The translations under genes were made by a program, and so were the position numbers. Positions 41,667-53,230 of a stretch of DNA of 64,000 bases are shown here, one piece after another (positions within the stretch are counted from its first letter, which is position 1; each line of letters begins with the position of its first letter). Under the pieces are notes generated by a model. That model did not search any database, was not told the DNA's origin, and saw nothing but the letters and a program-made list of their open reading frames with translations. The stretch is from Carposina sasakii (lineage: Eukaryota; Arthropoda; Insecta; Lepidoptera; Carposinidae). The stretch lies in NCBI GenBank assembly GCA_014607495.2, contig CP053167.1, positions 4,650,001-4,714,000 on the forward strand, written 5' to 3'.

Positions 41667-44600
41667 TGTTGAAGGGAAGGAATAGGGTAGGTACGGGTTG
41701 AACTGCAGATACATAGAGTTCTGTCACCTGTGTTTCTGGATCCGGAGCAAAGAATTACTCTAGTTCACAGCGGTCATCTTCTTTATAGGTTAAAAACTGC
41801 CTCATATCTATCGGTGTTTCTTAAAATCTTAAACTATCGGTGTTTCTTTATTTTACACCTTTTTTTTTATTTACCACAGATCTCTGTTCCCGAAAAACCA
41901 GAACTGTATGATCCCACAGCGACATTTAGCATGGAATTTAGTAAATGATCAGTAACAAGTCATTAGCTCATCGTTTGAGAGGATACCTTAGTTAGAGTCT
42001 TAGTCGACTCTTACGACATGCACAAAAGGAAGCAGCCGATGCTTCCTTTATTTTTTTTTTATATTTTCGTTGTCAGAAAAGCCATCATTGGCAAAGTAAT
42101 TAGCGGTCCCGTGTGCCATTGCATTTTCTTTATTATTTATATAATTGGCAAAGTGAGTAACACTCCGTCTACCGAAAGCCTTAAGGTCGTCGCATCGGCG
42201 CCCAAAGCCGTCGCTGAGCATAATGAGCTCAAATTCTTATCAATGTGGCGTCTTTAATCGTACCCGAGGATCTTGTTTACTGAACAACCCGGATCTATCT
42301 TCGAAGGAATTCGATTCTAGACTTATACCAAAAGCTCTTTTTTATTAGATTACATGTTTTGGTGTTTCACTCATTTTGGTTTTAAAACTATGCATGGATT
42401 TTCCAAATATGCAATAAAACAAGTATTTTTAACTATCACGTGATTGATTAGAAAGAGGTATAGTATAAGGAGTTAAGGAGCCTGTTTTGTAAAGCGTATG
42501 TAGGAACTTTATCGCCGAGATGCATTGTGGTCGAATAGGTAATAAATATGTCCCTATATTGTTTAGCTAGTTTTGACTGTCGGTCGCTTTTCTAAGCTCA
42601 TAATATGGTCTTCACTGTAGATATTTACCTCAACAACCGTGACTCTAAGGAAGAAAGCTAGAGCTCTCGAATATACGAGAAGCATTCTTACCTTGGTATG
42701 CATAGACCTCAACCTCAAGACTCAACCTCTAATCGACCTCAACCCTATGTCAGAGACAAAAAGAACTACCTCCTCGAACAAGGGTGACTACAAGAGAATT
42801 ATAAATAGTTGGCGGAGTTGTTCAAATCGGCTGTTGTGCAAAAACCTTGCACGCTTTTGGACAAACCTTACTTTACACCAACAGCATAGTCACCGCGAAT
42901 AATCTTCCAACGGTAACTCTTGATGATAATCAAGACGGACATTCCGATTAAATTATACACGCACTAAAATTATAAACGGCAGTTAAAAGCGGTTATGCCC
43001 CTAATAACAGTAGCATAAAGTGTCGTGCGTATTCTCAAAGTGTGTTCAAACGGTATATATCCTTTAAAATTTGGGAATTTTGGTTGTCCCCAGCATTTTT
43101 TCCCCGAATTGGATTTGGGTGGTGTCAGTGAGTCGCGACCAAACTGCATTCCTCGACAGCGAGGCGTTTGGTGGTTTGACCATTACGGTTATGTAGACGG
43201 GCTACTGGCTACATCTGTTGTAAATTCAACAAATATTATGTCAGTTATTACATTTACAGTTTACGAAAATATAAAGAATCTTTCTGCTCATACGTCCGGC
43301 TGCTGACGTTAACCCTCGGTATAGCTAAGTGACAATTTTAGAATGGGGTATTCAATTCTATCACCGCCTTAAAAATCATAAAATAAAAATGATTGTCCCC
43401 TTAAAAAATCAAAACATCTACATTATGTACAATGTACAAGAAACAATTGGCACATTATCTCTTGTGGGTTCCACGTAATTTTACTGATTTGTTATGAAAT
43501 CAACAGGAGCCAGTTTTATGCGAAAATTCCAGTCTAGCTTGGTAAACTTTAAATCACATCGCTGACTTAGTAAATTATGAAATGAGTACATAATGCTATA
43601 AAACAAAATAACAGTAGTTACATCTGCAATTTAACTCCCTGAATAAATTCTTCAAATACTGATACATTTATTATCTCAATTTATTAACACTAAGGTCTAA
43701 TCTTAGCTGAAATCTTCAGGGTGCGTCCAATTATTTTAGTTGCAGGTTGCAATTAATCATAATGAATCATAATTATTGTAACCCCGATCGCAGTGAAGTA
43801 GCTCGTTTGTTTTGCCTCCAAATTCTTTGGTCACTAAATATATTTGAGAAATATAACACCTTTTAACCATATTTTTAATACAATGTGATACAAAATTGGT
43901 ATACCCTAGCTATAAGCCACAGTAAAATAACTTTGCTCTTAGATGGTTAAATTTACGCGTTTAATATTTATAATCTCGTTTTTATATATTACTTCTAAGT
44001 ACCTATTACGTTTATTGAAACTCAAATAATTTATAACAATTAAGTAGCATACACTAATAATAAACCTAAGTATAGAAAACAAGGACGATATTTACAAATA
44101 GAAAACGGCTTGCAAGTCCACTACCATTTCATTAATTTCAATGAGTGAACATCACTATGAACATGTCAATAAAGATAACAGATAGGCCTGCATATAAAAC
44201 TTATGGATACGCTGTACTTTCAAATAATCGAGTTCTCGTGAATTCTAGTATTCGATATTTATGGCGTTTTTCTAATTTATTTTTGATGGCATGCGGATAC
44301 ATATTACAATGTTATCGATATTAGAATCGATTTCGTGGTTCTGCTTATGCTGATCTTGATATACAGCTGCAGATTTTTTTCCATTATTTTGGTTATATAA
44401 TTCATCTGCTATTAGGTTATAAACTGTCGGTCGGTTTAATTTTTGATGATAACTTATTGTTGTTATGGTGTGACATAATTATTTACTACTATTAAAGTGA
44501 CGTAATAAATGAGGTGCTAAAAATCCTTATTTTCTTTTTGAATAGTAATTTTGTTGCAATGTAGATTAATATGTTTATGGTTTTTTAAGTATTCCGCCGA

Positions 44601-45504
44601 ATCTTACCTCATTTGTTTTGATGTCCGTGATTTTGACGGGGCATTAATAAAATTATACTAAATAGCGAACTTATTGTAGCAGTCTGACGTATTATTGTTT
44701 ATGTCAGCCTAATTTCAGCTCATTAACATGAAATATACATTTGGTACGTATGCGAAATATTCCGTGACATATAAAAGATTTAATGGGACGCTTTTTTATG
44801 TATGTTTAAAGCGGATTTGCTGTTTTTTCGTTAAAAGGACGTTAAATTCCGAGGACGTATCGGCGCCGGTAGCTAGATTTTATTGCTTTATTAAAATCTT
44901 AAGACTTGTTTGTGTTTGCTTCTTTTATCGCTCTAATAAAGGCAGGTAAATTTAAATTTTATAAAAAATGTCCTGTACTTATCATATTATTCTATAGGTA
45001 CAATACTCGTTAAGCGGGTTAGCCCTAAAAGTGACGATAGATACACGTTTAATATATTAGATTCTAGTATATTATTATTATTTTATAGTATGTTCTAGTA
45101 AAAAGAATATCGAACATTCGCCGTTTTAAAATTTTCTCGAACCATACTTCCATGAGGTTCGATGTCACAACCGGAAATTTTTAACTAGTAAAAGCACGAA
45201 TACGAGCCGAGGCAGATATTCACGTCTCAAGAAAAGTGAACAGGTGTTGTACCTAAATGTTAAATGGAAAGCTTAAGGTTTACGGTGAAAATGGTAAAGA
45301 GATTTTGCAAAAAGCTGAGTTTTTGCCAGTTGTGTTGTAAGAACGTTAGATAACATCAATGGCAAATAAAGAAATTCTATTCTATTCAGAATACTCCTAA
45401 AAGCTGTAGTCTATGGTCATCTTTAGATACGTATAAAGCAATTGATTATAATTACTTGTATAATTATTAAACCTTCATAAAATATGATTTATTTTAATTG
45501 ATTG
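41667..45504. other. Non-coding region with scattered retro-repeat scraps
   Basis: Short frames at 42018-42257, 42639-42902 and 43025-43306 show no known motifs. A stretch near 45340-45386 (aataaagaaattctattctattc) looks like the tail of a CR1-type LINE. Otherwise nothing definable. Confidence 0.4.
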
Positions 45505-45508
45505 ATAT

Positions 45509-45986
45509 TGTTACGACCGGGGAGTTTACCTATTAGCTCACTAGATGTCGCTAGTAGCAGAATAGAACGCAATATCGTTTACTAGCATGTTCTGTTGTAG
45601 TCTCGGCGTGTTTAGTTTAGGTGTTGTTGAATGAACGCCCGAGAACGTTCCAGGCTTGCCCGGATAACACCTACGGGGTTTTTGTAGATGGGTCGCTCGG
45701 GTATATTCCCGAATGTTCGGGACCGAACGTCGAGCCGTATAAATACGGCGGATCTCGGCCGACGGAGTGAGTCTTAATTGAGTCTTAGTTCAGTCTTGTT
45801 ACAAGATTGGGAAGCTAAACAAGCGATAAATGGTGATAGTGAAGGAAGTGATAGTTTAGTGCTGTGTTTAGAGTTATAGTGATTAGTGCTGGAATTTTGT
45901 AACCTGCTCCACCTAATAAAGAGTTCTAACACCTACGCCTACCTTTTAATCGGCAGCTCCAAATCACCCGTACCCAGTACGTAACA
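45509..45986 (+). repeat. Left LTR
   Basis: 478 bp, TG...CA. It contains a TATA-like gccgtataaatacggcgg (about 45734-45751) and AATAAA near 45917, as expected for promoter and poly(A) signals. It differs from the right LTR mainly in a short patch at about 45798-45840. Confidence 0.93.
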
Positions 45987-46017
45987 ATTGGTGTCAGAAG
46001 TGAGGATTTGGAGTAGA

Positions 46018-47319
46018 ATGTCGATTGTCAACAAGGAAGGCATGAAGCAAAGAAGTAGCATTGTCGGTGAGCCGGAGACCGTGGAATCTGCTCGTGTAGC
46101 AGTAGCAGCGGCGACATCACCTTCGGTGAATGCTATGCTTCGAGAATGTTTTAGTCAACTAATGCAAATGAAGATGGAAATGGTGGAGGGGCTTAGCGTA
46201 ATCGATAAACATTTCAACGAGTTGGACAATACTTATGCGAACTACTGCAAGACCTTTGGGATTAAGTCGAATGTTGGGAATATCGAGAAAGTGGTCTCTG
46301 AGCTGGACGACCCGTGTGCTAACATCTGCACAGACGTTGAGGCAAAGTCGGTAGTGAAGGACGTTCACCAGGAGCCGCACTCGGAGGAAGTGCACGGGGC
46401 GGCTGAGGGGGTGAAACGGGTTGAAATGGATAGTGGATCCGGAGGAAGACTTACCTCAATAGTCAAGGTCGACAGCGCATGTGAGGACATTCGGATGGAC
46501 GTGACGGAGTCGGACGTGGAGATCGTACGCCAGGAGCCGCACTCGGGAGTAGTGCGTGATGTGGTCGAGGAGGTGAAGCAGACCGAGGTGGATGGAGGAT
46601 CTGGAGGATTTGGCTCCATCAGTGATGGCTGCAGTGATGTTGACCACATGGACGTTGGCTGCGATGAGAGTGATGTGGTTGCGTCGAGTTGGAGTAAAGA
46701 TTGTGGCAATGAGTCAGAGGCACCTGCTGGTGATGTGGAACAGGTGGAAGAACCTGAGCAGAAGAGTGATGGAGTAATGGTTCTGGCTGATGGAAGAAGC
46801 ATATGTGAAATGAACTGGAACAGTGATGGTCTACAGATAGAAGATCGGATGGAGGATGAGCGCTACAGCAAAGCGAGGACATGGATCAGGAAACAGGTTT
46901 TCAGAGTGATGCCTATGGATAAGGAACAGGAAAGTGATATGCGCTTGGATGGTGTTAGCTCAACAAGTGGCAGTATTGGTTTGATGTTGAGTGCATATGT
47001 GGAGACTATTAGCAACTGGAAGGTTAGACGCAGAAGAAGAGCAGCGGGTTTGTTTGTGTGGCTGCATCATCCAGTGCGACGTAAAAAGAAGGCACCTAAT
47101 TTGTGGAAGAAATGGTATATGCCGAGCAGAGTAGTTGCCCGACGGCGGTCGCAGGATGCAGTAAGAAAAAGACGTAATGTTCGGATGCGCTTTGTGGCGG
47201 CAGCGATGATGTTCGGGACGAACATCTCTAGGAAGGGGGCAGTGTTACGACCGGGGAGTTTACCTATTAGCTCACTAGATGTCGCTAGTAGCAGAATAGA
47301 ACGCAATATCGTTTACTAG
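46018..47319 (+). CDS. Orphan ORF of the LTR retrotransposon (gag-like position)
   Basis: 433 codons from ATG 46018; the open frame extends left only to a TTG in the primer site, so I use the first ATG. The N-terminal third has a helical MLRECFSQLMQMKMEMVEGL segment that could self-associate. The middle is acidic, with two near-repeats built on EPHSxxVxxxxExVKxxExD and SGSGG/GGSGG linkers. The C-terminal quarter is strongly basic (KVRRRRRAAG, HHPVRRKKKAPNLWKKWY, RKRRNVRMR). No CCHC zinc knuckle or catalytic motif is visible. It occupies the gag place but does not look like a standard Gag. The last 25 codons run into the right LTR. Intact coding suggests recent activity. Confidence 0.75.
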   Translation: MSIVNKEGMKQRSSIVGEPETVESARVAVAAATSPSVNAMLRECFSQLMQMKMEMVEGLSVIDKHFNELDNTYANYCKTFGIKSNVGNIEKVVSELDDPCANICTDVEAKSVVKDVHQEPHSEEVHGAAEGVKRVEMDSGSGGRLTSIVKVDSACEDIRMDVTESDVEIVRQEPHSGVVRDVVEEVKQTEVDGGSGGFGSISDGCSDVDHMDVGCDESDVVASSWSKDCGNESEAPAGDVEQVEEPEQKSDGVMVLADGRSICEMNWNSDGLQIEDRMEDERYSKARTWIRKQVFRVMPMDKEQESDMRLDGVSSTSGSIGLMLSAYVETISNWKVRRRRRAAGLFVWLHHPVRRKKKAPNLWKKWYMPSRVVARRRSQDAVRKRRNVRMRFVAAAMMFGTNISRKGAVLRPGSLPISSLDVASSRIERNIVY

Positions 47320-47730
47320 CATGTTCTGTTGTAGTCTCGGCGTGTTTAGTTTAGGTGTTGTTGAATGAACGCCCGAGAACGTTCCAGGCTTGCCCGGATA
47401 ACACCTACGGGGTTTTTGTAGATGGGTCGCTCGGGTATATTCCCGAATGTTCGGGACCGAACGTCGAGCCGTATAAATACGGCGGATCTCGGCCGACGGA
47501 GTGAGTCTTAATTGAGTCTTAGTTCAGTCTTTGAATAAGATTGGAAGCTAAACAAGCTAAGGAAAACGATACCAGCGATAGTAAAGGAAGTGATAGTTTA
47601 GTGCTGTGTTTAGAGTTATATAGTGATTAGTGTTGTAATCTTGTGACCTGCTCCACCTAATAAAGAGTTCTAACACCTACGCCTACCTTTTAATCGGCAG
47701 CTCCAAATCACCCGTACCCAGTACGTAACA
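47243..47730 (+). repeat. Right LTR
   Basis: 488 bp, near-identical to the left LTR. The difference is concentrated at about 47530-47580, where this copy has an altered, slightly longer patch. Confidence 0.93.
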
Positions 47731-47734
47731 ATAT

Positions 47735-50700
47735 TTAAACTTGCAATTCTTATAGGTTGTTTATGAGTACACAATATTTTTAGCTTTACCGTCTTCTGAT
47801 TTTCATTCATCTTATCCTCCATAGAGACAGGACCATGAACTTTGGATCCGACCAGACTTCCTGCATTTAATATTACAAATTGTTTTACATAAACCAATGT
47901 TAGAAATATAAAAACACAGTGCACTTTGGCCCTGAACTATATGCATTCAATTCAACAAATTGATAGAAACGTCAATTATTCAATTAAAAAGCCACTTTAA
48001 GCGTGCGCTATGGATACGTTTAATTCAATTGTTGCGGCCAGTTTTCTCGGGCATTTCTCATAGGGTTGCGCAATATGGGACCTCGGTTTCGGTCTAATTC
48101 TGCCCCAGTTAGGCAGAAGGACGCATGCGTCGCGGTTTTTCTACGGCGATGCGCTCTTTCGGTGTTGCTAGAGCGGTATTTGTGTCGGTTGTTTTAGCAC
48201 GTCTCTACTTTAGCACCCTCGATGTTTCGTTTCGTAACCCCTAATGGTAATTTTTACCCACGATACAGTTTATGTAGCAATACAGTGTAGACTGTAGAGT
48301 ATAAGGGTTTGTTAGTAAATTGTAACAGAAGTTAGTTATATTGATAAGGTTTATTATTTTACATACATACCTACATATAGGTAGGTAGGTACATACCTAC
48401 CTATGTACCTATAAGCAGTAGTGTACATAGCGGGGACAGATGCAAATTATCAGTGACATGTTGCTAACGTATCTCCTGAGGGAATGCCCTATTATTGTAT
48501 ATTAGTGACTTTTGATGTTTTGGTAGCTTTGCGGTTATTTCCAGAATTTGTTTTTAAAGTATATTTCGAAAAGGCGAAGGCGAATGACATTTTAATAAGT
48601 CATCAATTTGATACGAACGTTTACGCCTACCGGTTGATTTTCCTATGCAATGTTATCAAGGAATTAAACTTTTAAAGGCTTTTGCTCTAATATTTGCTGT
48701 AATGTTTTTGTTTACCGCTCGAGCGCTCTTGATCGTGATAAATGAAAACACAGTTTTTTAAATTGGCTATTAACAATGTTTTTACGATCTTCTAATTAGT
48801 TTAATTTGTTATTAATATAATAATTTATACCTATTTTTCATACAAAATATTAAATGTTTATTGTCGAGTAACTTTTTAAGTATTTTTAACTAGCAGGTTG
48901 TATTCAAAGATCTCAGTTATCTTGAGAATCCATTAAAATAGAAAGGTATGCAAGAAAAACACTATTGTATCTAAAAAAATAACCTTTCTCTTTTAAAATA
49001 CTAAATTACTGTACACCGTGTAAGCTGAGTCGCGGGTAGAAACTAACATATGATGCATATAGGTATAGATAAACTGTGATCGGGAATTACTTGTCTCTAC
49101 TGTTAAGATAGGTTATTGTCCTGCCAAGTAAACAACGCTTTTACGGCCGATGAAGTATTTTGGAACTTAATTTCAAAGGTATGAAATGTGATTAGACATA
49201 ACTGGACTGTTACGGAAAATTGTTGAGGAAAACGGATTTGCGGAAAAGCAAAATCACGCACCGCCACCGCCGTGCAGGTCGTAAGAGCTAAAGGATGAGA
49301 TGAATGAGAGAGCGAATAAGAGAATGAGTGGGAGAGTGAGAGTGAGTGGACAAGGAAGCAGCTGTCATGAAGACAGGATGCTATATAAATACTTTACAAA
49401 ATGTATTAACATTATATTATTATTACTGGCACCAATGTTACCTGCCATTGTGATTGTCTCTACTGTATAGGTATATCTATAAATTGGCAATTAAAGCAAA
49501 ATTATGCTGCCCATTCTTCGTTTAGCCTTATACTTGACATTTCCATTTGACGAGATACACTGATGTCAAAATAGTACTAGATAAATCTAAGACGCATCAG
49601 AGGCCTTAAGCTCACTAATGGATCGTAAGCCTATTGTGTTCGGAGTAGTGTTAAGGTCAAAATGTATACCATGCCGTTTTGATTAATTTTGTATTCAAAT
49701 AGCCGATGAAAATTTAAATGCACGTTAATGTGAGAATTTTGGTTAGTTTTTATTTTTTTATTTTAAAGCCAATTCGTTCCTTAGTTTTAATGCAGTTTGT
49801 AAGTAAGCTCTCTTCTCACCGTGTTCCTATTTATTTAATCTGCGTAAGTTTTTTCTGATTATGTCATTGCTCACACGCATACCATCTAACCAACACTTAT
49901 TAGGCCTTCTTCTTCCCTGTAACCATTTTCAGTAATTATCAGAGAAAAAATAAAACGATTGCTGAAAAATGGGTAAAATTTTTAATTTTTTTTACTGTTT
50001 CTCATAGAAATATATTTATTTATAATATTCTGGCATTGATAGTGTTTATTCAAATCAGTTAAACATCAATGCTACAATTTACTAATATTATAAAATGATT
50101 AATAAAGAAATGGAAAAAATCTTTACTTATATGTCAACGAGTCCTAAGAGAAAATATTTTTGATACTTATCTGGCATATTTATTATGAATTGATCAGTTT
50201 ATAATCCCCAAATATATCAGTGACTCATGGCCATTGACACACGTGATTACGTGATCTGATCTTCCGAGGAAAAGGGAATCGGATTATACTTGGCAAGAGT
50301 ACGCCATGGGTCGCGTCACAATTTTATTTTAGATGAGTCTATTACCAGAACAGTAAGCAGAACCTATTAAAAAGTTCTGACCAATTGTCAGTAATGAGAC
50401 AGCTGGGTCATATTTTATTTTAACATTATGGGGAAACAATAAAATTTTAGTTTTTAGTATTTCTGAGACTGTAACTGTTATCATCTTTATGAGAGACTAG
50501 CTGCTTCCTGTGGCTTCGTCCACAGTAAAGAAATGTGTCCAGTATCTCAAAGCTTTATACTACAGGTTTGTCTTATTTGTACCTATCACCTTAACAAATA
50601 AAACACCAAAACATTTTTCGAGGAGGGGTTAAAATAGTAAACAGTAGATTTTAAAGTCTTAATTACCTATAATTTAGGCTTTATGAATTTTTTAGATTTC

Positions 50701-51170
50701 TTATATCGGCAAAAAAAGATTATGAAACCTTCTGTAAGTTATGATTGACAAAGAACCTAGCAGATAACAATTGCAATAGACGAGAAATTAGATTGAAGTT
50801 AGAATAGGAAACGTTGTCATTTATTATGTCTTACCGCGAATCGTGAGCAATACCGATGAATAGACGTCTACTCGATCCACTGTTTCCTTAGCTGGTGCCC
50901 TTGCCAAATGAAATATAATAAAAGAGCAAGGTCGCGCCATTATTAATAATGCGGATTTAACTCTCTAGCCGAGTTTTCAGAAACGGAAGGAAAGATCTTG
51001 TGACAGTGCGCACAAATTCGTTTTCGTCATTATTGCTTTAGTTGTTTAAAACGTGGTTACGACATAATATTTCGCGAACTCTTACATTTTGAATTATTAT
51101 TATAATTTTAAAATATTTCAAATAAGAAGAATTAACTTATATATTAAAGGTCATTGGAGATTATATTAGG
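47735..51170. other. Non-coding region
   Basis: No supported gene. Notable simple sequence: a palindromic run of tacctacc/ggtaggta units at 48361-48412, and a purine-rich tract (gagagagcgaataagagaat) at about 49300-49350. Near 50085-50115 lies a scrap shared with 4412-4458. Confidence 0.4.
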
Positions 51171-51171
51171 G

Positions 51172-51514
51172 ACTAGTGGACGCCCGCGACTCCGTCCGCG
51201 TGGACAACAGAAAAAAAAACAAAATATCGAAATTATCCGGGATAAAAACATTTTCCCGGGATATAAAGTAGCCTATATGTTAAGTGGGACCTGTCACAAT
51301 ATATTCCTGAAAACGCCATCGAAATTGGTTCAGCCGTTTCTGAGATTAGCGTGCACAAACGCACAGACAAACAGACAAACCGTCAAACAGACAAAAATTC
51401 CAAAAATCATTGTTTTGGGTACTATTGCGTAGATAAAGGTATCCTATAATATTTTTTCTTATATATCTTCCATGTACAGACAGCGATCCGTTACATTTTT
51501 ATTATATGTATGGA
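51172..51514 (+). repeat. Family B (RTE-like) repeat, longest copy
   Basis: Runs from ctagtggacgcccgcgactc through ttatccgggataaaaaca and a cagacaaac run to ttattatatgtatgga. It serves as the reference for the partial copies at 500-692, 20478, 23498 and 59839. Confidence 0.7.
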
Positions 51515-53020
51515 TTTAGGGTATCTTTTATGCCAGTGATAAAAGTGAATCACTCATTCATTACGGAATAGTATTGTACCATCTTCATTACTTTATTTAA
51601 CGCATACACGCGCATAAATAGACTAACGGTCCACCTGTGCTATTTAATGCGCCTCCCGCGCATGAAATATAATCGTAAAATGTTAATGTTTGTGGGATGT
51701 ACGCGGATCCTGCGCAGACGGATAGTCTGCCGACCTTTGCGTACGCGCAGGCTGCTTTTAGCGATCCGCATGCTATAAACGCATTCTGTTTACCTGAGTT
51801 TTGTTTCCTATACTTATGTCATATTTGGTATATTCACTATGACGTGGTCGTATTTTTTTTAATAGAGCAAGAATAAACCAAAGCGATTATAGGACTGTAA
51901 TAGTCGTGTAATTGCTGTAGCTTTAAAGATAAAATACTCGTATATAATAGCATATTGACATTTTTCAACTTTAATTTGCAATAGTATACAAAACAACTTT
52001 TGCTCGAAAATAATGTTATTATACCGTGAAAGCTTTATTCATAATTACAACATAACTATTCTTTTTCATGTCATGAAATAAACTTATGACCTAATTGCAA
52101 CTATTAATAATTCCAATGAAACAAGCCAAGGTAATTGTAATTATACGGCATCTTCCAAGTTATATGTAAGTTTCGCACATGATTTCTTTCATGAAAGAAA
52201 AAAAAACACTATCCATAAAAAGCTCCTGTTTTGTCTACGGCCGCCTTTGTACTTTTAGCTAAACCAGTCTGTCTGGGCCATGGAAGCTAAAAGCAGTTAC
52301 ATTATAATGTGGTTGACAACCAGAAAAGAAAATATTAAAGGAGCACTTTGCTTCAAGAGAGAGAAGGCAGATTAACTAACTACCTGCCAATCCGCTCTGG
52401 ATCAGCATGGCGGTCAGTTTGAGGTATCCAGGTTTTCAGCAGTGCACTCATAATTATGGCTAAAATGATGAGACTGTGTGTAGGTAACGAATATTTGACC
52501 AATCAATGCTTTCAATTCAACTATTAGGTAAATTAGACCTGTGTTTAATGCCGTTATTTACCTGTAAGCCTACATCCACTTTTAATTCTGTAAACAAATT
52601 TGTGTGGAGCGCCAGCTCTCGGCATATTGCACCCATATTGAGAGCATTTTTATCCGTAAGCGAGAGGTCTACCCATTTGCCTTCGACATATAAAACAAAA
52701 CAAAATTATTTTATCTCACACAGATCTGCCAATTAATCTCTAAGAACTTGCGTAATAGTAGACAAGTCCCCACGTAACTGCAGATGTAGAAAGTGGATTT
52801 GTTCTGGCCATAACTCAATACAGGTGAAGGGAAAGGGATCATTGGGCTGCGATAGGGCTGCACACGTGAAGTTACTTCTAAAATCTGGGATAAGCGAAGA
52901 TTAGTAAAGCTTATCTACTTCTGAATAAACCACACTATCGTTGTGTTTAGTTACTGTTAAGTCTCTTTTTTATTTTACATAGTCATAATGAGTTGTCAAA
53001 ATTATTAGACAACGCTTAAA
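51515..53020. other. Non-coding region
   Basis: AT-rich with a GC-richer patch at 51650-51780 (gcgcctcccgcgcatg, gcgtacgcgcaggctg). No gene or repeat boundary recognised. Confidence 0.4.
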
Positions 53021-53026
53021 ATTGAC

Positions 53027-53230
53027 GACTGATTGGCGTAGTGGTAGTCACCCTTATTGTCATAGGTCCTGGGTTTGAATCCCGGTAGACGCAGAAATTG
53101 ATGAATATTAATGTGTTTCCTAGTCATGACTGTTTAGTTTAGTTGTTTATGTATTATATACCGTTGCTGGGTACCCAAGATACTAGATCATAGGCATCTC
53201 AGTGTGAGACTAGATTAATGTGTTATGTAG
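53027..53230 (+). repeat. tRNA-derived SINE with intact Pol III promoter boxes
   Basis: The A box TGGCGTAGTGG (53034-53044) and B box GGTTTGAATCC (53072-53082) are about 38 bases apart, as in a tRNA. The tRNA-like head lacks a proper acceptor stem pairing, so it is not a functional tRNA gene. A non-tRNA body follows to an uncertain 3' end near 53230. Confidence 0.7.

Larger units (their letters stand above)
45509..47730 (+). mobile_element. Non-autonomous LTR retrotransposon, 2.2 kb
   Basis: Two near-identical LTRs (45509-45986 and 47243-47730) both begin TGTTACG and end CGTAACA. They are flanked by a 4-bp duplication, atat (45505-45508 and 47731-47734). A primer-binding-site-like TGGTGTCAGAAG follows the left LTR. 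A polypurine tract, aggaagggggcag, precedes the right LTR. The interior is only about 1.26 kb and holds one ORF with no protease, reverse transcriptase, RNase H or integrase motifs, so the element depends on another for movement. The 4-bp duplication and TG...CA ends fit the Gypsy group, but this is not proven. Confidence 0.92.

Noticed and set aside
41879..41948. An acceptor-like site followed by a short frame (VPEKPELYDPT...) that looks like a terminal exon
   Set aside because: The second half matches a dispersed repeat phrase also seen near 32200 and 59800, and the following bases are repeat too, so the frame is probably chance reading of repeat sequence.
45988..46017. Longer start for the LTR-element ORF
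   Set aside because: The extension starts at a TTG and overlaps the primer-binding-like sequence; the first ATG is at 46018.
46159..47306. Several minus-strand frames opposite the LTR-element ORF
   Set aside because: They are shadows of the plus-strand frame, with low-complexity Ser/Pro/His translation and no motifs.
53027..53100. A functional tRNA gene with A and B boxes
   Set aside because: The acceptor stem does not pair and a non-tRNA body follows; this is a SINE head.
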